Part shown: one piece after another, positions 26,553-35,935 of the stretch
How the letters are laid out: each line of letters begins with the position of its first letter
Numbering within the stretch: position 1 is the stretch's first letter
Source: Carnimonas bestiolae
GTDB lineage: Bacteria > Pseudomonadota > Gammaproteobacteria > Pseudomonadales > Halomonadaceae
Strand: one strand, 5' to 3'
DNA length: 64,000 bases
NCBI RefSeq assembly: GCF_051251125.1
Contig: NZ_JBPCZL010000011.1
The notes under the pieces: model-generated
What the model saw: only the letters and a program-made list of their open reading frames with translations
Database searches by the model: none
Told to the model about the DNA's origin: nothing
Translations under genes and position numbers: made by a program

Positions 26553-28064
26553 CTACTCTTCATCGCTTTCATTTTGCAACTCAAGCACCGCGCCATCGTT
26601 GCGCTGGCGCTTGGCCGAATCGCTGCGCGAGAGTTCGAGATCAGCCAGATATTCGGCGTTGATATCGCCGGTGACGTAGCGACCGTCGAATACCGAACAG
26701 TCGAACTCACCAAGCTCGGGATTCACTTCGCGACAGGCATCCTTCAGATCATCGAGCTGCTGATAGATAAGACGATCGGCGCCAATCAGATCGCCAATCT
26801 CCTGCTCGGTGCGGCCGTGACCAATCAATTCCATGGCTACCGGCATATCGATGCCGTACACGTTGGGATAACGCACCGCAGGCGCTGCCGAGGCAAAATA
26901 GACCTTCTTGGCACCGGCCTCGCGCGCCATCTGAATAATCTCGTTGCAGGTAGTCCCCCGCACGATGGAATCGTCCACCAGCAGCACGTTCTTGCCTTCG
27001 AATTCGGTATCGGCGGTGTTGAGCTTCTGGCGTACCGACTTCTTGCGCATGGTCTGGCCGGGCATGATGAAGGTGCGGCCAATATAGCGATTCTTGATAA
27101 AGCCCTCGCGATAGGTCACCCCCAGCGCTTGCGCCATCTCTAGCGCAGCGGTACGGCTGGTATCAGGAATCGGAATGACGACGTCGATATCGTGATCGGG
27201 CCACTCGTGCTTCACGCGCTCGGCCAGCTTGGTGCCCATGCGCATGCGAGTGCGATACACGCTGGCGCCATCGATAATGGAGTCGGGGCGCGCCAGATAT
27301 ACGTATTCGAAAATACACGGCGTGAAGGCTTTCAGCTCGATGCACTGGCGAGTGTGCAGCTTCCGCTGCTCGTCGATGAACACCGCTTCGCCCGGCCCTA
27401 CATCGCGAATCAGCTCGAAGCCTGCCACGTCTAGCGCCACGGACTCAGAGGCGATCATGTACTCGGGGCCATCAGGGGTGTCGCGCTTGCCAAACACCAC
27501 CGGACGAATACCGTTGGGATCGCGGAACGCCACCATCCCCATATTGTTGATGATGGCTAATCCGGCATAGCCACCGCGGCAGCGCTGGTAAACCCGACTG
27601 ATGGCGGAAAACACGTTCTCGGCCGACAGCCCGTGCCCCTCCTTGCCCAACTCGTGCGCAAGAATGTTGACCAGCACTTCTGAATCAGAGGTGGTGTTGA
27701 TATGGCGCAGATCGGTACGGAACAGCTCTTCCTTCAACTCAGCACAGTTAGTGAGGTTGCCGTTATGCACCAGCGCGATGCCGTGCGGCGAGTTGACGTA
27801 AAACGGCTGGGATTCGGCTTCCGAAGCCGACCCTGCGGTCGGGTAACGCACGTGACCAATGCCAACGTTACCGCTCAACCGCTTCATGTGGCGAGTGCGA
27901 ATAACGTCGCGCACCAGCCCGTTACCCTTGCGCAGTAGAAAGTGACCTTCGTCCAGAGTCACCATGCCGGCGGCATCCTGCCCACGGTGCTGAAGCACTG
28001 TCAGGGCGTCGTACAATACCTGGTTGACTCGAGAGTTAGCCACCACGCCTACAATACCGCACAT
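26553..28064 (-). CDS. purF: Amidophosphoribosyltransferase
   Basis: The 503-residue enzyme catalyses the first committed step of purine synthesis (PRPP plus glutamine to phosphoribosylamine). The protein begins MCGIVGVV, so after Met removal Cys2 is the glutaminase nucleophile. The PRPP-binding motif VLLVDDSIVRGTT and the FIKNRYIGRTFI loop are in the C-terminal phosphoribosyltransferase domain. The length equals the E. coli enzyme, without the Bacillus-type propeptide. It starts four bases after cvpA, the conserved cvpA-purF pair. Confidence 0.98.
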   Translation of the reverse strand: MCGIVGVVANSRVNQVLYDALTVLQHRGQDAAGMVTLDEGHFLLRKGNGLVRDVIRTRHMKRLSGNVGIGHVRYPTAGSASEAESQPFYVNSPHGIALVHNGNLTNCAELKEELFRTDLRHINTTSDSEVLVNILAHELGKEGHGLSAENVFSAISRVYQRCRGGYAGLAIINNMGMVAFRDPNGIRPVVFGKRDTPDGPEYMIASESVALDVAGFELIRDVGPGEAVFIDEQRKLHTRQCIELKAFTPCIFEYVYLARPDSIIDGASVYRTRMRMGTKLAERVKHEWPDHDIDVVIPIPDTSRTAALEMAQALGVTYREGFIKNRYIGRTFIMPGQTMRKKSVRQKLNTADTEFEGKNVLLVDDSIVRGTTCNEIIQMAREAGAKKVYFASAAPAVRYPNVYGIDMPVAMELIGHGRTEQEIGDLIGADRLIYQQLDDLKDACREVNPELGEFDCSVFDGRYVTGDINAEYLADLELSRSDSAKRQRNDGAVLELQNESDEE

Positions 28065-28068
28065 CGCG

Positions 28069-28623
28069 TTAATTCCTCACTGTTTGGGAGAAGTTGTCGA
28101 GTGACTCGACTTCATCCGGTAGTCCCGGTTGGTCAGCGGACTGACCTTGTTTCAATTGTTGATAGCGCAGCGCAATTTCGTGCTGCAAGAGCGATACCGT
28201 CGGTTTGAGCGCCGCCTGCTGCCAGGCAGGTGTTTCAGCGACCGGAGTCAGCGGAATCAGCACTCCGATCAACGCAACAATCGCCGCTCCTTTGGCAGCA
28301 CCAAACAGGCCGCCCAGCACGCGGTTAAAACTGCCCATGCCCACCCACGACACCACTGCATTGAGAAAGCGCATGCACAAACCGCCGGCGACGATGACAC
28401 CAAACGCCACTATCACAAAACCCACTACCGTGCGTAGCAATGGATTCTCGATGTAGTCGGTTAATAGCGCGCCGGTTTCAACGCAAAAGGCCCGGGCTAC
28501 CAGTAGTGCAACAATCCACACTACTAACCCGAGGCCTTCGCGAATAAGTCCGCGTACGATTCCCATCAGTACGCACATGGCGAGAATGGCGACGAAGCCC
28601 CAATCAAGCCATGTAAAGATCAT
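28069..28623 (-). CDS. cvpA: CvpA family inner-membrane protein
   Basis: This 184-residue protein has four hydrophobic segments, starting MIFTWLDWGFVAILAMCVLMG and containing the family stretch GIVRGLIREGLGLVVWIVA. CvpA is needed for colicin V production and affects envelope stress in E. coli; its molecular job is unknown. It overlaps the dedD stop by 4 nt (atga) and is followed 4 nt later by purF. Confidence 0.95.
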   Translation of the reverse strand: MIFTWLDWGFVAILAMCVLMGIVRGLIREGLGLVVWIVALLVARAFCVETGALLTDYIENPLLRTVVGFVIVAFGVIVAGGLCMRFLNAVVSWVGMGSFNRVLGGLFGAAKGAAIVALIGVLIPLTPVAETPAWQQAALKPTVSLLQHEIALRYQQLKQGQSADQPGLPDEVESLDNFSQTVRN

Positions 28624-29600
28624 CCAGCGTTACCACCGCTATGCACAACGAAGCCGTTGATGTTGGCTTTCTGCTGCAGTTGGGTACGCGCGCTCTCACC
28701 AGCACCTGAGCTGTTATACGGACCCACCAATACCACTTTGTTGGCACCACGCGAGATCTGGTAAGCGTTGAACCCGAGCCCTTTCAAGCGCTTGACGAGG
28801 TTGTTGGCATTGGCCGCATTACCGAAGCTGCCAGCCTGTACCGACCAGCGACCGCTGGCGGAAGCACCTGAAGCGCTGGCGCTGGACGACGCGCTAGAGG
28901 CGCTGCTGCCGTTGGAGTCATAACGATTGGCTGCGGCCAGAATCGGATCGGAAGATGCCATTGAGCCGCTGCTGCTTTTCTGCGGAGCGCTCTTCGGCTG
29001 GCTGTTGCTGGCAGTCGAATGACCAGTATTACTGCTAGCCTGCTGCGGTTTGGGTGCCGGCTTGGCAGGCGCAGGCTTCGACGGTGCAGGCTGAGCGGGC
29101 TGCGACTTGGAAGGCTCGCGATGCTCGGTGCGGTGCGGTGCTGGAGCAGGCTGAGCGTGCTGCTGAGCGGTGCTTTCGTGGACCGGCTGGGACGGCTCCA
29201 TCTGGTGCGACTGCTGATCGGCATTGCTGCCTTCATCGCTACGTTCGTCGCTGCCAGCAGCGTTATTGCTGTCGCTGCCTTGCTGGGCCTGATTCACCGA
29301 AGCCTGAGCGTCGGGATGAATGTCTTTGGGACCTTCACTGCCGGGCAGCAGCTGGCTGTACTGGGAAACATCAGAGCCTTCGCCCTGCTGCTGGCCTTCG
29401 CCGCCTTCGCTGGCTTCACCGTTGTTGGCCTGCTGCTGATCGTCCGGCACATCAATCTGTTCTTCATTGATGGTCATGTTCGGCGCCTGACCGGAACTAT
29501 CCTTCTTACCGGAGCCACCGAAAAACATTGGCACGACGATAATCGCCAAGGCGACGAGAATCGCACCACCAATGATCCGTTCTTTCATTCCGTTTCTCAT
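28620..29600 (-). CDS. dedD: SPOR-domain cell-division protein, DedD-like
   Basis: The 326-residue bitopic protein has a cytoplasmic start MRNGMKERIIGGAILVALAI with one membrane helix (about 10-28). A long, low-complexity Gln/Ser/Pro/Ala periplasmic linker follows (about 35-245), then a C-terminal SPOR domain (about 250-326, RWSVQAGSFGNAANANNLVK). SPOR domains bind glycan strands stripped of stem peptides at the division site. The linker is long for DedD (E. coli DedD is about 220 residues). ATG 29600 overlaps the folC stop as atga. Confidence 0.92.
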   Translation of the reverse strand: MRNGMKERIIGGAILVALAIIVVPMFFGGSGKKDSSGQAPNMTINEEQIDVPDDQQQANNGEASEGGEGQQQGEGSDVSQYSQLLPGSEGPKDIHPDAQASVNQAQQGSDSNNAAGSDERSDEGSNADQQSHQMEPSQPVHESTAQQHAQPAPAPHRTEHREPSKSQPAQPAPSKPAPAKPAPKPQQASSNTGHSTASNSQPKSAPQKSSSGSMASSDPILAAANRYDSNGSSASSASSSASASGASASGRWSVQAGSFGNAANANNLVKRLKGLGFNAYQISRGANKVVLVGPYNSSGAGESARTQLQQKANINGFVVHSGGNAG

Positions 29601-30895
29601 CCGTCTACTCCTTGACTGCGCTTGTTCAGCCACTCCAGTGCCGCCGCAACGGTCACGAAGGAGCCACACACCAGCACTTCCCAGTCGGCCAGCGCTTCAT
29701 TTTTATCAATCCATACCAAGGCATCCGCAACGCTGTGCGCTTCGAACATCACTTGGCCTCCCCCTGCAATCACTCGCTCGGCCAGACTTGCCGCGCTACG
29801 CCCGCGATCCCCCTCAATGGTGGCACAGACCCAGCCATCTATCACTGGCGCAAGCTCAGACACTACCGAATTCGCGTCCTTGTCGCCAAGCATTGCCAGC
29901 AGCGCGATGCGCCCTTGCGGTACTGGCCCGTTGGCAAGCTTGCGCGCCACCCAGCCAGCGGCATGGGGATTATGCGCGACATCGAGGCACCAACGGCCAA
30001 TTCGCTGCATTCTGCCTGCCAGCGTTAGTGCTTCAAAGGCCTGGCTAACCTGCGCTTGATCTGGCTCGATGCCCGCAAGCACCAGCGCCTGCAAGGCACT
30101 GGCGGCATTATCGAGCGGCAGCTGCGGTTGTGCCAGCTGTTCAAGACGAAGCGGCTGGCCCTTGGCAGCAATCCCGTGCCAATCGAATTGGCCGCTGCTT
30201 GTATGATAATCGAAGGCGGTGCCGAGCGCCGCAACTACCCGCACACCAAGCTGCTCGGCGTATTCGGCAACGCTATCGGGCAGCGTACGACTGCCCAGCA
30301 CTGCCGCGCCACCCGCACGCATGATACCGGCCTTCTCGCGACCAATAACGGAAATATCGGTGCCCAGATAGTCGGCATGATCGAGCGCGATGGTCGTAAC
30401 GACGGCGACGTCGGCATCAAAGATGTTCACCGCATCCAGACGACCGCCGAGCCCTACTTCCAGTATCGCGATATCAGGCGACTGCTGGCGAATAATCAGT
30501 GCTGCTGCCAGCGTGCCTGTCTCGAAATAGCTGAGGCTAACGGCGGGTTCGGCCAGCCGCGCACGCTCAATACGTTCGAAGGCGGCCACCAGCTCGGCAT
30601 CGGAGGCTTCGAGGCCATTGACGCGCACCCGCTCGTTGTAGCGCAGCAAATGGGGTGAGGTATAACAGACCGAACTAAGACCACAGGCCTGCGCACAGGC
30701 GTCGATCATGGCAACGGTAGAACCTTTGCCGTTGGTTCCCGCAACGCTGATAACGCGCGGGGCCAGCGGTTGATCGAGCAAGCCGAGCCGACGCGCCACT
30801 TCCGCGACGCGCTCAAGCCCTAGATCAATAGCCGCATGATGCTGGTGCATCAGGCGTTCGAGCCATTGATCAAGCGATGCGCTGCTATCTGTCAT
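29597..30895 (-). CDS. folC: Dihydrofolate synthase / folylpolyglutamate synthase
   Basis: The 432-residue Mur-ligase-like enzyme adds glutamate to dihydropteroate and folates. The ATP loop is VISVAGTNGKGSTVAMID (about residues 46-63); further motifs are NERVRVNG, AILEVGLGGRLDAVN and, in the C-terminal domain, LDVAHNPHAAGWVA. It sits between accD and dedD, as is usual in this operon. Confidence 0.97.
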   Translation of the reverse strand: MTDSSASLDQWLERLMHQHHAAIDLGLERVAEVARRLGLLDQPLAPRVISVAGTNGKGSTVAMIDACAQACGLSSVCYTSPHLLRYNERVRVNGLEASDAELVAAFERIERARLAEPAVSLSYFETGTLAAALIIRQQSPDIAILEVGLGGRLDAVNIFDADVAVVTTIALDHADYLGTDISVIGREKAGIMRAGGAAVLGSRTLPDSVAEYAEQLGVRVVAALGTAFDYHTSSGQFDWHGIAAKGQPLRLEQLAQPQLPLDNAASALQALVLAGIEPDQAQVSQAFEALTLAGRMQRIGRWCLDVAHNPHAAGWVARKLANGPVPQGRIALLAMLGDKDANSVVSELAPVIDGWVCATIEGDRGRSAASLAERVIAGGGQVMFEAHSVADALVWIDKNEALADWEVLVCGSFVTVAAALEWLNKRSQGVDG

Positions 30896-30930
30896 GCTGC
30901 TGCCCTATCGCCATACCACCGTCAGTGTGA

Positions 30931-31851
30931 TCACGCATCCGGAGCGTCGGGCCAGTCCTGAGCCGCAGGTTCTGCGGGCTGAATGGCGGGGGCAACCGGC
31001 TGATGCTGCAGTTTGCGCAGCACGCGACCCAGCGTTTCGCGCAATTCGTTGCGGTGCACAATCATGTCAACCGTGCCGTGTTCCAGCAGGAACTCACTGC
31101 GCTGGAAACCTTCCGGGAGCTTCTCGCGTACGGTTTGCTCGATAACGCGAGGTCCGGCAAAGCCAATCAGGGCGTTGGGTTCTGCGATGTTAAGATCGCC
31201 GAGCATTGCCAGCGACGCCGAAACTCCGCCGAACACGGGATCAGTCAGCACTGAAATATAGGGCACGCCGGCGTTTTTCATGCGCTCAAGCGCGGCAGAG
31301 GTTTTCGCCATTTGCATCAGCGAGAACAGCGCTTCCTGCATACGCGCACCGCCGCTGGCAGCGAAGCACACCAGCGGGATGCGTTTCTCTAGCGCAAGCT
31401 CGGCAGCGCGAGCGAATTTCTCGCCCACCACCGACCCCATCGAGCCACCCATAAAGCTGAACTCAAACGCCACTGCCACTACGTCAAGCCCGTTGAGCGT
31501 GCCCTGCATGGCGATCAGGGCGTCGTTTTCACCGGTGCTTTTCTGGGCAGCTGCCAGACGATCCTTGTAGCGCTTGGAGTCCTTGAACTTCAGCCGATCG
31601 ATCGGTTTCAAGTCTTCCAGCAGCTCGCTGCGGCCCTCTTCGTCGAAGAACCAGTCCAACCGCGCACGCGCGCCCATCCGCAAATGGTGATCGCATTTGG
31701 GGCACACATTCTGGTGGTGTTTGAGTTCGGGAAGGTAAAGCACTGCTTCACACTTGGGACACTTGGTCCACAGCCCGTTGGGAATGCTCTGACGCCGGTC
31801 GGCCTGACGCGTGCGGCCCATCGACGGTACGATTTTGTCCAGCCAGCTCAT
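30931..31851 (-). CDS. accD: Acetyl-CoA carboxylase carboxyltransferase subunit beta
   Basis: The 306-residue subunit transfers carboxyl from biotin to acetyl-CoA for fatty-acid synthesis. The N-terminal zinc ribbon has two CPKC pairs (KCPKCEAVLYLPELKHH, then VCPKCDHH). The carboxyltransferase core shows FMGGSMGSVVGEKFARA and CFAASGGARMQEALFSLMQM. I chose ATG 31851 (MSWLDKIVPSM), the family's standard start; two upstream ATGs are possible. The 236-bp gap to trpF shows no gene; some relatives carry trpB-trpA there. Confidence 0.96.
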   Translation of the reverse strand: MSWLDKIVPSMGRTRQADRRQSIPNGLWTKCPKCEAVLYLPELKHHQNVCPKCDHHLRMGARARLDWFFDEEGRSELLEDLKPIDRLKFKDSKRYKDRLAAAQKSTGENDALIAMQGTLNGLDVVAVAFEFSFMGGSMGSVVGEKFARAAELALEKRIPLVCFAASGGARMQEALFSLMQMAKTSAALERMKNAGVPYISVLTDPVFGGVSASLAMLGDLNIAEPNALIGFAGPRVIEQTVREKLPEGFQRSEFLLEHGTVDMIVHRNELRETLGRVLRKLQHQPVAPAIQPAEPAAQDWPDAPDA

Positions 31852-32087
31852 GAACTCTGGATATCCTTGATACATTGTGGCTTCGCTCAAGCGAAGCACT
31901 GACAAAAAATGGGCGCTAGCCTTACCTTGCTATTCCCGTAGCCAGCACGCCGATATAGCGCGCAAAGGCTAGTGTGCGGTGGTGTTGAGCAGCGCTCAAT
32001 GCACCACACTGCGATTGGAAATAGAGCGCAGCGCGTGACACGCATTGTAACGGTGACACGGGGTAAAGTGGTAGTGCCCAACCACTA

Positions 32088-32708
32088 TCATAATTGGTCG
32101 GCTGCATTAACCGCCGCCGCGAAGTCGCGCATACGCTGAGCATCCTTGATGCCCGGAGCGCTTTCGATACCGCCTGACACATCGACCGCATAGGGCGCGA
32201 CCTGCTGAATAGCGCTGGCGACATTAGTGCTATCAAGTCCGCCCGCCAGGATAATGCGTGGCGCCAACCACTCGGGAATTCGCTGCCAGTCGAAACGCTC
32301 ACCGGTGCCTCCCGGCAGCGCCGGATGCCAGGCATCCAGCAGCAGTCCTTGGGCGCTCTGGAAACGCTGACTTTCTCGCTCGAGATCGATATCGCTGGCC
32401 ATGCGCAGCGCTTTGATCCACGGCAGCGGCACCTGCTGGCACGCTTCCGGAGATTCGTTGCCATGCAGTTGCAATAGATCGAGGTGGGGAGCGGCCTGTT
32501 CGATGAACGACGGCGAGGCATCGACGCAAAGCCCAACCCGCGTCACAAAGGGCGGCACGCATTTCACCAACTCGGCCAGCCGTTCAAGGCCGACCGCCCG
32601 CTTGCTTCCCGACCACAGTACGAAGCCCAGTGCATCGGCACCTGCTGCCACTGCGGCCTCGATATCCTGCTCTCGGGTTAGCCCACAGAATTTTATTCTG
32701 GTTCTCAC
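32088..32708 (-). CDS. trpF: Phosphoribosylanthranilate isomerase
   Basis: The 206-residue TIM-barrel enzyme performs the third step of tryptophan synthesis. The start MRTRIKFCGLTREQDIEAA holds the catalytic cysteine, the partner aspartate lies in VGLCVDAS, and PYAVDVSGGIESAPGIKDAQ is the C-terminal phosphate-binding motif. It starts at GTG, overlapping the truA stop by 4 nt (gtga). trpB and trpA do not follow. Confidence 0.95.
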   Translation of the reverse strand: MRTRIKFCGLTREQDIEAAVAAGADALGFVLWSGSKRAVGLERLAELVKCVPPFVTRVGLCVDASPSFIEQAAPHLDLLQLHGNESPEACQQVPLPWIKALRMASDIDLERESQRFQSAQGLLLDAWHPALPGGTGERFDWQRIPEWLAPRIILAGGLDSTNVASAIQQVAPYAVDVSGGIESAPGIKDAQRMRDFAAAVNAADQL

Positions 32709-33640
32709 GCCTGCCCCTCCTGCTGCGCTTGCGCCAATTGCTCGGCGATACGCGCACGGCGCTGCTCAAGGTAGTGACCAATAGGCACTTCGCGCTCACC
32801 GCTCCATTCGCCGAGAAATGCTAACGCTAGCGGACCTAGCGGCATGGCCGGCAGTTCTTCACGGGCAGCGTAGCGCGCATCGACGAAATGCAGGCCGCTG
32901 GCAGGCGCGGTAGCGCCCGCATCTGCACGCACCCCTGCCGCCAGCAGTTCGCCACACCATTCCACGGGATAGCGCTGATCACCAATGGCAATCAGCGTTC
33001 CCGCAATATTACGAATCATATGATGAAGGAAGGCATTGGCCTGAACGTCGATGACCACCAGCGGCCCGTAGCGATTGACCTCAATGAAATGAAGATGACG
33101 CCACGGCGTACTCGACTGACAGCGCGCTGCGCGGAAGGCTGAGAAGTCGTGCTCGCCAACCAGCACCTGCGCTGCCTGATGCATACGCGCTGCATCCAGT
33201 GGTGTACGGTGCCAGGCCAGCAGCTGACGATCGAGTGCGGGAGCTCGAGCACCGTTGTAAATAACGTAGCGGTAGCGTCGCGCGATGGCGCTGGCGCGCG
33301 AGTGGAAATCGCTGCTGACCGGCACCGCCCATTGCACTCTGATGTCGCGCGGCAAATTGGCATTCACGCCCATCACCCAGGCTTTTTGAGTGCGCGCTGA
33401 CGGTGCATCGAAGTGAGCAATTTGACGACTGGCATGCACGCCGGTGTCGGTGCGCCCGCTTGCCGACAGCTCAACCGGCGCTCGCGCGACCTTCGCCAAG
33501 GCTTCTTCCAGCGCTTGCTGAACAGAAGGCGCGTGCTTGAGCCGCTGCCAACCGCAGTAGGCGGTGCCTTCATATTCAATGCCCAAGGCAATGCGTCCGG
33601 TCAGAGGCGTGCGTTCATCAAGCTTGGCAAAAAGCGACAT
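32705..33640 (-). CDS. truA: tRNA pseudouridine synthase A
   Basis: This 311-residue enzyme modifies U38-U40 in the tRNA anticodon stem. The active-site block is SASGRTDTGVHASRQIAHFD with the catalytic aspartate in RTD. The N-terminus GRIALGIEYEGTAYCGWQR and later FLHHMIRNIAGTLIAIG match the family. ATG 33640 has ggaa upstream; the frame is open for another 80 codons but those residues look non-coding. A 40-residue charged C-terminal extension (EREVPIGHYLEQRRARIAEQ onward) is longer than in E. coli. Confidence 0.95.
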   Translation of the reverse strand: MSLFAKLDERTPLTGRIALGIEYEGTAYCGWQRLKHAPSVQQALEEALAKVARAPVELSASGRTDTGVHASRQIAHFDAPSARTQKAWVMGVNANLPRDIRVQWAVPVSSDFHSRASAIARRYRYVIYNGARAPALDRQLLAWHRTPLDAARMHQAAQVLVGEHDFSAFRAARCQSSTPWRHLHFIEVNRYGPLVVIDVQANAFLHHMIRNIAGTLIAIGDQRYPVEWCGELLAAGVRADAGATAPASGLHFVDARYAAREELPAMPLGPLALAFLGEWSGEREVPIGHYLEQRRARIAEQLAQAQQEGQA

Positions 33641-33847
33641 CGGGGTTCCGCAACTGGATAGCAACCATAACGCCCGTTGAAGGCGTTGAAGAAGGCGAGG
33701 ATTATCGCTGACCTGCAAAGCCTTCGCAAACCAGCGCGATGTTTTCCTGGTGCTAAGGCGAGGGGCACATAAAAGACCAGCAAACAGCGGTAGTCTGCCT
33801 TGCACGGCGCTCAAGATAGCCGGAAGAAGGGCTGCCCACCACCCTCT

Positions 33848-33876
33848 GGCCGCCCTCTCGGCCGCCCTCTCGGCCG
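33848..33876. repeat. Short 12-bp tandem repeat upstream of truA
   Basis: The unit ggccgccctctc occurs twice in tandem plus ggccg. It lies in the 306-bp stretch 33641-33946 between truA and the Tp34-like gene, where I see no gene. Pseudomonads usually carry fimV upstream of truA; nothing like it is present. Confidence 0.7.
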
Positions 33877-33946
33877 TCATGCAGACTGGCAGCGCTATCC
33901 GCTTATCGTTCGCGGGGAGGGTCGCGCGCCAGCGTGAGTCTGCTGA

Positions 33947-34474
33947 TTACTGAGTCTTTGGCGGATAATCGAAGGTAAAGCGCTGAGTAAAGGGCGAGAA
34001 CCATTGATCGATACCGGTCGCCTTATCGACATGGCGCTGGTAGCCGTTGTCGTCTGGCGCACTGTACTTGAAGATCACCGTATAGCGCCCTTTTCCGGCC
34101 AGCTTAACGGAGTTGGCGTAATGCGGACCATCGGCGGCCGACATTGGCAGCAGATGACCAAACTCAAGATAGTGGTCATCGCCTTCTTTTCGGATCACGT
34201 AATCCACACTCAGGTAAGGTACCCAGCTGCCTTCGCTATACCCCCAAGGGTTACCCTTCAACGCATGCACGTCGGTTTCAAGATGGACAATATTCTCGCC
34301 CATCGCCATCGAGACCGGCATCGGAGACGTGGTGATGTTTTCCAGATAGGCGGAAGCGAATTGTAGATGGTGATGCGTTACTGGTCCGCCAATCGGAAAT
34401 TCTTCTGCCTGAACCGAACCGCTTACCAGCACTGCACTGATCGCTGCCACAACGCCCGCCGTTATTCTTGCCAT
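33947..34474 (-). CDS. Tp34/P19-family periplasmic iron-copper protein
   Basis: The 175-residue protein has a Sec signal peptide cut after VQA (about residue 23). The mature part starts EEFPIGGPVTHHHLQFASAYL and contains MPVSMAMGENIVHLETDVHA, a His/Met-rich arrangement like the metal site of Campylobacter P19 and Treponema Tp34. These periplasmic proteins help ferrous iron uptake and normally sit beside an FTR1-type permease. Here there is no permease, ferredoxin or cupredoxin gene on either side, so it is an orphan. Function by analogy only. Confidence 0.82.
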   Translation of the reverse strand: MARITAGVVAAISAVLVSGSVQAEEFPIGGPVTHHHLQFASAYLENITTSPMPVSMAMGENIVHLETDVHALKGNPWGYSEGSWVPYLSVDYVIRKEGDDHYLEFGHLLPMSAADGPHYANSVKLAGKGRYTVIFKYSAPDDNGYQRHVDKATGIDQWFSPFTQRFTFDYPPKTQ

Positions 34475-34601
34475 GTTTCTCTCGCTGATGACGTCTATCG
34501 CTGAATGTGAGTGATTATCGCTATTAATAAGACGGCTATCGGCATGGCGATGTCAATTAAAGGAAGGTGGTGTGGACACCGCTTATCTTTTGCTCAAACG
34601 C

Positions 34602-34639
34602 AAAAACGCCTTGCAGCGTCAGACACTGCAAGGCGTTTT
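34602..34639 (-). terminator. Terminator after asd
   Basis: Fourteen-bp stem aaaacgccttgcag/ctgcaaggcgtttt with a 9-nt loop. On the minus strand it ends in a run of five T, about 25 bp after the asd stop. Confidence 0.9.
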
Positions 34640-34662
34640 ATCAGCATGAAGGGAGCTGTTAC

Positions 34663-35781
34663 TTACCCTTGGCGCTGCTTGAGAATATCCAGCATGCGGC
34701 GCAGCGGCTCGGCGGCCCCCCACAGCAGCTGATCCCCCACTGAGAAGGCCGACAGATACTCGCCGCCCATGGCCAGTTTGCGCAGCCGCCCGACCGGCAC
34801 ATTGAGGGTGCCGGTCACCGCCGTTGGCGTGAGCTGCTCAAGGGTTTGCTGTTTGTGGTTGGGCACCACCTGCGCCCACTGGTTGTGCCCGGCGATGCGG
34901 CTTTCGATTTCATCGAGCGGCACATCGTGCTTGAGCTTGATGGTAAACGCCTGAGCATGGCAGCGCATCGCGCCAATGCGCACGCAGGTACCGTCGATCG
35001 GCAGCGTGCCGGGGGCGAGCCCCAGAATCTTGTTGGTTTCAGCGCCGCCCTTCCACTCTTCCTTGCTTTGACCGTTGTCGAGTTCGACATCAATCCACGG
35101 CAGCAACGAGCCTGCCAGCGGCGCGCCGAAGCGCTCGGTAGGCAGCGTGCCATCGCGCATTGCGGAGGTCACCTTGCGATCAATATCCAAAATGGCACTG
35201 GCCGGCTGATCGAGCTCAGCGTTGGCGGCCTGCCCCAGCGCGCGCATCTGCACCAAGAGCTCACGCATGTTTTGCGCACCAGCACCGGAGGCCGCCTGGT
35301 AGGTCATGGAAGTCGCCCACTCCACCAGCCCTGCATCAAACAGACCACCCAGCCCCATCAGCGCCAGGCTAACCGTGCAGTTACCACCGGCAAACGTGGT
35401 AATACCGGCGTCGAGTCGCTGATCAATCAGGCCGCGATTGACCGGATCAAGCACAATCACTGCGTCATCTGCCATGCGCAGGGTGCTGGCGGCATCAATC
35501 CAGTAGCCTTTATAGCCTGCTTCGCGCAGCGCCGGATAAATGGTTTTGGTGTAATCGCCGCCCTGGCAGGTCACAATCACATCGACGGATTTAAGCGCCT
35601 GAATATCGTGAGCGTCCTGCAGTGCCGGCACCTCTACGCCAATATCAGGACCCGCCTGGCCCGCCTGCGACGTGGAGAAAAACACCGGTTCGATGCCGTG
35701 AAAATCCTGTTCTTCGAGCATCCGCTGCATCAGCACGGAGCCCACCATTCCTCGCCAACCGACGAATCCTACCCTGAGCAT
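34663..35781 (-). CDS. asd: Aspartate-semialdehyde dehydrogenase
   Basis: The 372-residue NADP enzyme reduces aspartyl phosphate to the semialdehyde, the branch point to lysine/diaminopimelate, threonine and methionine. The start MLRVGFVGWRGMVGSVLMQRM is the nucleotide-binding motif, the active cysteine lies in GGNCTVSLALM, and the histidine is in CVRIGAMRCHAQAF. It belongs to the E. coli-type (Gram-negative) branch. It lies 155 bp downstream of leuB, probably with its own promoter, and ends at a terminator. Confidence 0.97.
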   Translation of the reverse strand: MLRVGFVGWRGMVGSVLMQRMLEEQDFHGIEPVFFSTSQAGQAGPDIGVEVPALQDAHDIQALKSVDVIVTCQGGDYTKTIYPALREAGYKGYWIDAASTLRMADDAVIVLDPVNRGLIDQRLDAGITTFAGGNCTVSLALMGLGGLFDAGLVEWATSMTYQAASGAGAQNMRELLVQMRALGQAANAELDQPASAILDIDRKVTSAMRDGTLPTERFGAPLAGSLLPWIDVELDNGQSKEEWKGGAETNKILGLAPGTLPIDGTCVRIGAMRCHAQAFTIKLKHDVPLDEIESRIAGHNQWAQVVPNHKQQTLEQLTPTAVTGTLNVPVGRLRKLAMGGEYLSAFSVGDQLLWGAAEPLRRMLDILKQRQG

Positions 35782-35935
35782 AATGTTCTCGACCCTACTG
35801 TTCGGGAAGCGGTTGCTTCCCTGCTAATCATGTCGCTGCAAGGCAGCCAGTATGACGCTTGATACACGAGCGCGCATCCCATCACGAGACGCGCGCTTGA
35901 ATACTTGCCACGGCACCCGCTGGCGCCGCTAGTTG

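Noticed and set aside
30056..30658. Plus-strand open frame (200 codons) opposite folC
   Set aside because: folC motifs are complete on the other strand; this frame has no start signal or family.
33641..33880. An 80-residue N-terminal extension of TruA
   Set aside because: The family start is at 33640 with a ribosome site; the upstream residues are low-quality and include a 12-bp tandem repeat.
34846..35862. Long plus-strand open frame (338 codons) opposite asd
   Set aside because: It is fully antisense to a clear asd gene, has no recognisable domain and no ribosome site; it is a by-product of GC-rich codon use.
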